This document shows, piece after piece, positions 1-4,696 of a stretch of DNA of 7,984 nucleotides. How positions within the stretch are numbered: position 1 is the first letter of the stretch; every line of letters starts with the position of its first letter. The notes below the pieces were generated by a model. It was not told the origin of the DNA and did not search any database. It saw only the letters and a list, made by a program, of their open reading frames with translations. Origin of the DNA: Brevundimonas sp. (GTDB taxonomy: Bacteria > Pseudomonadota > Alphaproteobacteria > Caulobacterales > Caulobacteraceae); NCBI GenBank assembly GCA_020253595.1, contig JADCBH010000333.1, positions 1 through 7,984 on the forward strand, given 5' to 3'. The position numbers and the translations under genes were made by a program.

Positions 1-636
1 CCGGCCCTCTATGATGCCACCGTCCCGGCCCAGAAGGCCCTGGCGGCGGTTCAGCGGCTGGGCGGTCGCTTCGGCCGGGGGCGCATCGTCGATCACCTGA
101 CCGGCAAGACCAAGGACGTCCAGCCGTGGGAAAGCGATCTCTCGACCTGGGGCATCGGCAAGGATATCGCGCCCACCGGCTGGCGTGACATCCTGGATCA
201 CCTGATGTTCGAGGGCCTGCTGGTCGAGGACCCCAACGAGGGCAAGCCCCTGGTCATGCTGGGCGACCCGGACCGGGTCCGCGCCGTCTATCGCGGCGAG
301 ACGAAGGTGGAGGTGCGCCGCACCCCTGTCGGCTTCGACACCTCAGGCCGATCAAGCGGTCCCCGAAACCGGACCCGCAATGATCGCAACGCTGCCGTGG
401 AGGCGCTCGACGCCGACATCCGGGGCCGCTTCGAGGCTCTGCGCGCCTGGCGCCGCGACCGGGCCTCCGAACAGCACGTCCCGCCCTATGTCATCTTTCA
501 GGACAAGACCCTGCTGGAGATCGCCACGCGCGAGCCGGGCACGCTCGACGCGCTCGCCGCCATTCCCGGCGTCGGTCAGTCCAAGATCGACCGCTACGGC
601 GCGGGCGTGCTCAAGGTGCTCGGGGAACTGGCCTGA
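1..636 (+). CDS. recQ: ATP-dependent DNA helicase RecQ, C-terminal part (5' end outside window)
   Basis: The reading frame is open from the first base and ends at TGA 634-636, giving 211 visible residues. RecQ is a 3'-5' DNA helicase of recombination and fork repair. The helicase core and most or all of the zinc-binding cysteines lie upstream of the window. What remains starts at the PxxYDAT segment that follows the zinc module in E. coli RecQ. It continues as the RQC winged-helix domain (about residues 4-110, with TWGIGKD and a following W..IL.HL helix). A basic, probably flexible linker (about 117-130, rich in Arg/Asn) leads to an HRDC domain (about 139-207) with the typical VPPYVIFQD and IPGVGQSK motifs; the latter is a helix-hairpin-helix-like DNA contact. 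The frame is intact and the length fits a normal RecQ end. It converges with the GST gene. Identity is confident; the activity of the unseen part cannot be judged. Confidence 0.93.
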   Translation, partial: PALYDATVPAQKALAAVQRLGGRFGRGRIVDHLTGKTKDVQPWESDLSTWGIGKDIAPTGWRDILDHLMFEGLLVEDPNEGKPLVMLGDPDRVRAVYRGETKVEVRRTPVGFDTSGRSSGPRNRTRNDRNAAVEALDADIRGRFEALRAWRRDRASEQHVPPYVIFQDKTLLEIATREPGTLDALAAIPGVGQSKIDRYGAGVLKVLGELA

Positions 637-645
637 GCGTCAGGC
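631..645. terminator. Perfect inverted repeat containing both convergent stop codons
   Basis: GCCTGA - GCG - TCAGGC is a perfect 6-bp inverted repeat with a 3-base centre. The left arm contains the recQ TGA (634-636) and the right arm, read on the minus strand, contains the GST TGA (642-640). It could form a hairpin in both transcripts and act as a weak bidirectional end signal, but neither side has a T-run. The stem is short, so intrinsic termination is uncertain; chance is possible. Confidence 0.35.
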
Positions 646-1236
646 GGGAACGGTCTGGCGGAAGCTTTCGCGTGTCTCCAGCGCCGCCTGAAGCGCGACC
701 AGCCCCGGACGCCCGGTCTTCCAGTCGTAGTCGGGGTGGCGGAAATCCAGCCACGTCACGGCGCAGCCCGCCGTAATGACCCCCATGTCCAGCGGATCGG
801 CGGCGATGTCGGCGGCCTCGAGAGCATCCAGAGCGCGCCCCATGTTCTCGATCCACCGCGCAATCCACGACGGCGACCGCTCGCTCTCGGGCCGACGTTT
901 CTCCAGCACCAGCTTGACGCCCATCTCGAGCACGGCCGACGCCAGCCCTTCCGCGCGCTTGACCCGCCACCGCTCCAGGCCATCGACCGGCAACAACACC
1001 GGACCCGACCCGTGCCGGTCCAGCCATTCGCAGATCACCGGACTGTCCAGGATCGCCTCGCCGTCGTCGGTGAGCAGCGCGGGCACCTGTGCGATCGGAT
1101 TGACCGCCAGAAGCGCCTCGGGGCTCTCGTACGGGTTGACCAGACGCTCATCGACCCGGTCGAGCAGTCCCTTCTCGCGGACCACGATCCGGCACTTGCG
1201 CGCGAACGGTGAGGGCGGGGCTATGAACAGCTTCAT
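640..1236 (-). CDS. Glutathione S-transferase family protein, YibF-like
   Basis: This is a 198-residue cytosolic GST-fold protein. The N-terminal thioredoxin-like domain (about 1-76) shows the SPFARK motif at residues 9-14, where Ser9 is the likely glutathione-activating residue. It also has NPIAQVP with the cis-proline at Pro52 and the DSPVI segment (Asp64-Ser65) that binds the gamma-glutamyl end of glutathione. The all-helical C-terminal domain (about 86-198) ends in RESFRQT. Both ends closely resemble E. coli YibF, whose physiological substrate is not established, so none is assigned. The ATG at 1236 is chosen because MKLF... is the usual family start. A longer in-frame ATG at 1320 would add 28 unlike residues inside the upstream hydrolase. 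The Shine-Dalgarno sequence is weak (AAAGG at 1251-1247, 10 nt away). Only 4 bp separate it from the hydrolase stop, which suggests co-transcription and perhaps translational coupling. Confidence 0.88.
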   Translation of the reverse strand: MKLFIAPPSPFARKCRIVVREKGLLDRVDERLVNPYESPEALLAVNPIAQVPALLTDDGEAILDSPVICEWLDRHGSGPVLLPVDGLERWRVKRAEGLASAVLEMGVKLVLEKRRPESERSPSWIARWIENMGRALDALEAADIAADPLDMGVITAGCAVTWLDFRHPDYDWKTGRPGLVALQAALETRESFRQTVPA

Positions 1237-1240
1237 GACA

Positions 1241-2113
1241 TCAGCGCCTTTCGATTTGTACGCCCGCCGGTGCCGACAGGGCCGCCAGCCGGGCTTGCGC
1301 TTCCGGATCGCCCAACGCATGGGCCCGCAGGAAATCGAGGGTCACCTCGGCGAGGAACGCCCTCTGCGCCTCGGTGCCCTCGGCGACCAGACCGTGTCCG
1401 CCGCCCTCGAAGATCACCAGCATTCGATCGCCCGGCGGTGCCGTGTCGAAGGGAATTCGATGGGCGCGCCAGTCGGGCGCATAGGTCTCGACCACATCCG
1501 CATCGCCCGTGACCATCAGCATCGGGACTGTCAGCCCGCCGTAGGTTTCTGGCTGGACCAGCCCCTGAATGGCTCCGGGCGACGACAGGGCCACAACCGC
1601 GCGGACGTCGGCATCGCTTTGCGGACCGACCGCCGTCACCGCTCCGCCGGCCATCAGGGACAGCAGGGACCCGAACGAGTGTCCGGCTGCGGCTATCGGC
1701 TTTCCGGCATGCTGAGCGCGCACATGGTCACGCACCACGGCCAGATCAGCGATGCGCGTCATGAAGGCCACGGCCCCGCCGGCGCGCCCTCCGCCCGGGT
1801 GTCTCTGGCTGTCGACATGCAACGGCGCGACCACGGTGAACCCGGCCTGTGCCCACCGGCCGATGATCTCGCGATAGGCCCGGGGGTCTCCGCCCAGGCC
1901 GTGGCTGAACACCACGACCGCCCGCTCTTCTGCGGCCGGAAAGACGAAGACCGGGATATCGCGACCGTCAGGGGCCCGCAGCGTCAGATCGCCAAGGACC
2001 GCGCTCGGCGCCGGCGCCGTCACGGTCACCGCGTCCTGGGCCGCCACGGGGACGGCCGAGGCGAGCGCGAGGCTCGCCGCAAGCAGACCGATAAGGCGCA
2101 GGTTGACGGTCAC
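1241..2113 (-). CDS. Exported alpha/beta hydrolase (dienelactone-hydrolase / PAF-acetylhydrolase-like)
   Basis: This is a 290-residue serine hydrolase with a predicted Sec signal peptide. A short basic start (MTVNLR) is followed by a hydrophobic stretch (about 7-21) and a cleavage site near AAQ|D at residue 26. There is no lipobox cysteine, so the product is probably periplasmic or secreted. Alpha/beta-hydrolase landmarks are in order: HGLGG (71-75, oxyanion hole), GHSFG (144-148, nucleophile Ser146), TGDAD (202-206, acid Asp204 or Asp206) and GGGHG (catalytic His240). The overall pattern resembles dienelactone hydrolase or PAF-acetylhydrolase isoform II-like esterases; the substrate is unknown. 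The GTG start at 2113 is preferred because a strong Shine-Dalgarno sequence lies just upstream and the signal peptide then begins properly. The ATG at 2140 would add nine residues (MPRVRGRGF) and would read through that Shine-Dalgarno sequence. It lies 57 bp after ispG and 4 bp before the GST gene. Confidence 0.85.
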   Translation of the reverse strand: MTVNLRLIGLLAASLALASAVPVAAQDAVTVTAPAPSAVLGDLTLRAPDGRDIPVFVFPAAEERAVVVFSHGLGGDPRAYREIIGRWAQAGFTVVAPLHVDSQRHPGGGRAGGAVAFMTRIADLAVVRDHVRAQHAGKPIAAAGHSFGSLLSLMAGGAVTAVGPQSDADVRAVVALSSPGAIQGLVQPETYGGLTVPMLMVTGDADVVETYAPDWRAHRIPFDTAPPGDRMLVIFEGGGHGLVAEGTEAQRAFLAEVTLDFLRAHALGDPEAQARLAALSAPAGVQIERR

Positions 2114-2117
2114 GAAT

Positions 2118-2127
2118 CCCCTCCCTC
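2118..2127 (-). promoter_or_regulatory. Strong ribosome binding site fixing a GTG start for the hydrolase
   Basis: On the minus strand the purine run GAGGGAGGGG includes GGAGG (2124-2120), 6 nt before GTG 2113. It is the best anti-16S match in the window and decides the start. No clear promoter or terminator is visible in the 57-bp gap to ispG, although a TTTTT run (2163-2159) follows the ispG stop without a hairpin before it. Confidence 0.75.
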
Positions 2128-2170
2128 GTACTCGCGGCACCCTAGCGTGTCGGGATCGAAAAAGGAGTGC

Positions 2171-3328
2171 CTACTCGGCGGCTTCCAGGGCGGCTGCCTG
2201 GGCAGCGCGGGCGGCGTTCAGCTCTTCGGCCTTCTGCTCGACCATCTCGACGATCTTGTCGACCATGCCCTCATTGGCCTGTTTGTGAGCGATCTTGCCG
2301 TTCAGATAGACCATGCCCGACCCGGCACCGCCGCCGGTGAAGCCGATGTCGGTGTAGAGCGCTTCGCCAGGCCCGTTCACGACGCAGCCGATGATCGACA
2401 GGCTCATCGGCGTGGAGATGTGGGCCAGTTTCTCCTCGAGGATGCCGACCGTCTCGATGACATTGAACCCCTGACGCGCGCACGACGGGCAGGCGATGAT
2501 GTTGACGCCCCGATGGCGCAGACCCAGCGACTTCAGGATGTCGAACCCGACCTTGATCTCCTCGACCGGGTCCGCCGCCAGCGACACGCGGATCGTGTCG
2601 CCGATGCCGGCCCACAGCAGATTGCCCATGGCGATGGACGACTTGATCGTGCCGGTCCGCAAGGGGCCCGCCTCGGTCACGCCGACGTGCAGCGGGCAGT
2701 CGATCGCCTCGGCCAGCTGGTGATAGGCCGCGACGGTCAGGAAGGGGTCGGACGCCTTCACCGATATCTTGAACTCGTGGAAGTCATGGTCCTGCAGGAT
2801 GCGGGCGTGGTTCAGCGCGCTCTCGACCATAGCGTCGGGACAGGGCTCGCCGTACTTTTCCAGCAACTCCTTCTCCAGCGAGCCGGCGTTGACGCCGATC
2901 CGCATGGAGCAGCCGTGATCCTTGGCCGCCTGGATGACCTCGCGCACCCGGTCCGGGCTGCCTATGTTTCCCGGGTTGATCCGCAGGCAGGCCGCGCCGG
3001 CCTCCGCCGCCTCGATGCCGCGCCGGTAGTGGAAGTGGATGTCAGCGACCAGCGGAACCCTGGATTCCCGCGCGATGGTCCTGAACGCCGCCGTCGATTC
3101 CTCGTCGGGACAGGAGACGCGCACGATGTCGGCCCCGGCTTCTTCCAGCTGACGGATCTGGTCGATGGTCGCCGCGGCGTCCGACGTCGGGGTATTCGTC
3201 ATCGACTGGACGCTGATCGGCGCGTCGCCGCCGACCGCGACCGAGCCGACGCGGATCTGACGACATTTCCTGCGTTCGATGGTCCGCCAGGGACGGATGT
3301 GGCCGAGTTCTGTCGCGTCGTGGCTCAT
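2171..3328 (-). CDS. ispG: 4-hydroxy-3-methylbut-2-en-1-yl diphosphate synthase (IspG/GcpE)
   Basis: IspG converts 2-C-methyl-D-erythritol 2,4-cyclodiphosphate to HMBPP, the penultimate step of the MEP isoprenoid pathway. It is a cytosolic [4Fe-4S] enzyme that takes electrons from flavodoxin or ferredoxin. The 385-residue protein has the N-terminal TIM-barrel domain (about 20-270) with the family signatures VQSMTNTPT (40-48), VADIHFH (94-100) and LRINPGNIG (115-123). The C-terminal cluster domain carries the three cysteine ligands Cys280 and Cys283 (ACPSCARQGF) and Cys315 (GCVVNGPGE), plus Glu322, which corresponds to the fourth ligand in E. coli IspG. All key residues are present, so it should be active. 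It is the short bacterial form, without the plant-type insert. The last 15 or so residues are an alanine-rich tail not needed by the family. The ATG at 3328 is the only sensible start, although no Shine-Dalgarno sequence precedes it. It lies 57 bp after the RodZ-like gene, a gene order also found in E. coli. The stop is TAG at 2173-2171. Confidence 0.97.
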   Translation of the reverse strand: MSHDATELGHIRPWRTIERRKCRQIRVGSVAVGGDAPISVQSMTNTPTSDAAATIDQIRQLEEAGADIVRVSCPDEESTAAFRTIARESRVPLVADIHFHYRRGIEAAEAGAACLRINPGNIGSPDRVREVIQAAKDHGCSMRIGVNAGSLEKELLEKYGEPCPDAMVESALNHARILQDHDFHEFKISVKASDPFLTVAAYHQLAEAIDCPLHVGVTEAGPLRTGTIKSSIAMGNLLWAGIGDTIRVSLAADPVEEIKVGFDILKSLGLRHRGVNIIACPSCARQGFNVIETVGILEEKLAHISTPMSLSIIGCVVNGPGEALYTDIGFTGGGAGSGMVYLNGKIAHKQANEGMVDKIVEMVEQKAEELNAARAAQAAALEAAE

Positions 3329-3336
3329 GAGGCGGG

Positions 3337-3360
3337 AATATAGGCGAGCGGTCGAGACAA
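3337..3360 (-). promoter_or_regulatory. Possible ispG promoter implying a leaderless mRNA
   Basis: On the minus strand TTGTCT (3360-3355) and CTATATT (3343-3337) resemble the alphaproteobacterial housekeeping -35 and -10 elements. The spacer between TTGTCT and TATATT is only 12 bp, shorter than usual, so this is tentative. TATATT ends 8 nt before the ispG ATG, so transcription would begin at or within a few bases of the start codon. The absence of any Shine-Dalgarno sequence there agrees with this. Confidence 0.3.
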
Positions 3361-3385
3361 GGCCATGACGACCATTCTCGAGGGC

Positions 3386-4528
3386 TCAGCGCGGCGCGAC
3401 GGCCGTTGTGAGGACGGTCTGGGCGTCGTCGGTTGTTTGCGTCACGGCCGCCTGGGTGGCCGACGCCGCACGGGCGGCAGCCGCCTGGCGGGCCGTGACC
3501 TCGGCCTCGACCCGGGCGGCCGTCTGGCGGGCGAGAGCGGCGGCGCGGGTGTTCAGCTGGGCCAGGGGCGTCACGGGCGCGGGCAGAGCCCCGCCATGCT
3601 CGCCGTTCAGGTAGACGTCGAAGGCCGCCGGCTCGGAGACGTCGATCAGGGCGCTGACGCCCACCGGCGCGCGCCAGGCCTCTCCCGCCGCGAGCTGTCG
3701 GGCGAACAGAACCCGCCCGTCGCTCATGCGCACGACGAAGGCGGCGGCTTCGCGGGCCTGGATCACGACCTGCGATGCCGCGGCCTCGGCACCATAGACC
3801 GCGCCGCGCGGATTGAAGGCAGCCTGAACCGGGGGAGCATTGGCCGCCGCCGCAGCGGCCAGGGCTTCGGTGTCCGCCGGGTCGATGCCGGTCAGCTGAG
3901 CCTCGAGTCCAGGCGTCAGGTACAGGGCCGGCGTGGTCTGGTCCGGCGGGGCCGGCAGGGGCGCGCCGACGCTGACCGGCTGCTGGCCGATGACGGCCCC
4001 CAGGCTCCAGCTCTCTGGAACTTCGGCGATATCGGAGGGTTGGGGTGCGCGCATCAGGCTGACGCGCTGCCAGACGTTCCAGCCGACGATGGATAGCACG
4101 ATCAGGGCGATGGCCCCGATGATACGCGGCGAGTAGCGGCGAACTTCCTCGAAGGCGATGCCGACTGGCGGCTGAAGCGGCACGGCCGCGTCCGGCGTCT
4201 CGCGCTTGTAGCGTTCGACCGCCAACTGTTCGTCCAGGCCAAGTGCGCCGGCATAGGCCCGCACGTATCCGATGGCGAAGACGCGCGACGGCAGGGCCGA
4301 ATGATCGTTCTGTTCGAGGGCGCGCAGATACCGTTCGTGAACCCGGGTATCCGCCGACATTTCGGCGAGCGATCGGCCGGATTCTTCCCGGGTGCGCTTG
4401 AGGCCGTCGCCAAGAGTCGGGGCGTCAGTGATGGAGGGCACAGGGTCCTTCCAGTCCGGATGAGCCCGAAACTCGTCGGGGACATTCCCCGTATCCAGCG
4501 CCATTACGCCCTGCCCCATACTCCGCAT
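3386..4528 (-). CDS. rodZ: RodZ-like cell-shape protein (HTH, one membrane segment, DUF4115)
   Basis: RodZ links the MreB cytoskeleton to the periplasmic elongation machinery. This 380-residue protein has the RodZ layout. A cytoplasmic helix-turn-helix domain (about 38-108) contains LGDGLKRTREESG and FAIGYVRAYAGALGL, which aligns with the FLRGYIRSYARL stretch of E. coli RodZ. One transmembrane helix follows (about 135-153, rich in Ile/Val/Leu), then a Pro/Ala-rich periplasmic linker. The periplasmic DUF4115 beta domain (about 251-323) has Phe263 where many members, as I recall them, have Trp. An alanine-rich, probably helical tail of about 57 residues follows. The ATG at 4528 is chosen because GGCGGAG lies 8 nt upstream. 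ATG 4504 (372 residues) is the main alternative. ATG 4639 has no ribosome site and would read through the candidate promoter. A transcription-factor role cannot be excluded, but the architecture and the ispG neighbour favour RodZ. Confidence 0.78.
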   Translation of the reverse strand: MRSMGQGVMALDTGNVPDEFRAHPDWKDPVPSITDAPTLGDGLKRTREESGRSLAEMSADTRVHERYLRALEQNDHSALPSRVFAIGYVRAYAGALGLDEQLAVERYKRETPDAAVPLQPPVGIAFEEVRRYSPRIIGAIALIVLSIVGWNVWQRVSLMRAPQPSDIAEVPESWSLGAVIGQQPVSVGAPLPAPPDQTTPALYLTPGLEAQLTGIDPADTEALAAAAAANAPPVQAAFNPRGAVYGAEAAASQVVIQAREAAAFVVRMSDGRVLFARQLAAGEAWRAPVGVSALIDVSEPAAFDVYLNGEHGGALPAPVTPLAQLNTRAAALARQTAARVEAEVTARQAAAARAASATQAAVTQTTDDAQTVLTTAVAPR

Positions 4529-4546
4529 CGGGCTTACTCCGCCCGA
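4528..4546 (-). promoter_or_regulatory. Hairpin presenting the rodZ ribosome binding site in its loop
   Basis: On the minus strand TCGGGC (4546-4541), loop GGAGTAA (4540-4534) and GCCCGA (4533-4528) form a perfect 6-bp stem. The Shine-Dalgarno sequence (GGCGGAG, 4543-4537) lies partly in the loop, and the last stem base is the A of the start ATG. Such a fold could modulate initiation; no experiment supports this here. Confidence 0.4.
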
Positions 4547-4625
4547 AGCTGCACCCCACACGGGACCGCCTAGCACGCTGCTGTGACGGATCCCGCCCGC
4601 CGTTGCGGGGATAGAGAACTCGTCT

Positions 4626-4634
4626 TGTGGATAA
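4626..4634 (-). promoter_or_regulatory. Perfect DnaA box upstream of rodZ
   Basis: The minus strand reads TTATCCACA, an exact match to the high-affinity DnaA box. It sits 98 bp before the rodZ start and overlaps the -10 region of the candidate promoter. Caulobacter DnaA is known to act as a transcription regulator as well as an initiator. It is a single box with no cluster or AT-rich unwinding region, so it is not an origin. Confidence 0.5.
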
Positions 4635-4656
4635 CCCATTTCGGCCGCTGGTTCAA
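4628..4656 (-). promoter_or_regulatory. Candidate rodZ(-ispG) promoter
   Basis: On the minus strand TTGAAC (4656-4651), a 17-bp spacer and TATCCA (4633-4628) form a sigma-70-type promoter with ideal spacing but an imperfect -10. Transcription would start near 4621, leaving a leader of about 93 nt before ATG 4528. The DnaA box covers the -10 and the CtrA-like site covers the -35, so both would be placed to repress or compete with polymerase. Confidence 0.35.
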
Positions 4657-4667
4657 CGTCTTGTTAA
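4652..4667 (-). promoter_or_regulatory. CtrA-like binding site, one mismatch
   Basis: On the minus strand TTAA (4667-4664), 7 nt and TTGA (4656-4653) match the CtrA consensus TTAA-N7-TTAA with one mismatch in the second half-site. CtrA is the cell-cycle master regulator of Caulobacterales. The site overlaps the -35 of the candidate promoter. Short AT-rich motifs are uncommon in DNA this GC-rich, but the match is not perfect. Confidence 0.35.
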
Positions 4668-4676
4668 GCATGTTCG

Positions 4677-4695
4677 CCGTCCCGAAAGGGAACGG
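4677..4695 (-). terminator. Hairpin just after the ptsP stop, possible weak terminator
   Basis: On the minus strand CCGTTCCC - TTTC - GGGACGG folds into a 7-bp stem with one bulged T, starting 1 nt after the ptsP TGA (4699-4697). No U-run follows, so it may be a weak or factor-assisted terminator or an mRNA 3'-end stabiliser. Its place before the candidate rodZ promoter fits a transcription-unit boundary. Confidence 0.35.
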
Positions 4696-4696
4696 C

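Noticed and set aside
1237..1320. GST start at ATG 1320.
   Set aside because: It would add 28 residues unlike any GST N-terminus and overlap the hydrolase gene by about 80 bp; the thioredoxin fold clearly begins at MKLF (1236).
2114..2118. GANTC (CcrM methylation) site between the hydrolase ribosome site and its GTG start.
   Set aside because: Several other GANTC sites occur within coding regions here (for example near 3063, 3096, 5890 and 5941), so one in a leader is not notable.
2159..2163. TTTTT run on the minus strand after the ispG stop as an intrinsic terminator.
   Set aside because: No GC-rich hairpin directly precedes it. The nearest (GCTGC/GCAGC) is about 30 nt upstream, inside the ispG coding sequence.
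776..3343. Open frame of 855 codons on the plus strand, antisense to the GST, hydrolase and ispG genes.
   Set aside because: It is a shadow of three confidently identified minus-strand genes. GC-rich codon use leaves few stops in the opposite frame. The translation is rich in Arg/His/Asp/Gly with no recognisable domain, and no ribosome site was noted.
4626..4634. DnaA box as part of a replication origin.
   Set aside because: Only one exact box is visible, with no AT-rich unwinding region, no box cluster and no origin-associated genes nearby.
4505..4639. Longer rodZ reading frame starting at ATG 4639.
   Set aside because: There is no Shine-Dalgarno sequence before 4639. The extra residues are unlike the RodZ family, and the ATG lies upstream of the predicted transcription start. 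Starts at 4528 or 4504 fit better.
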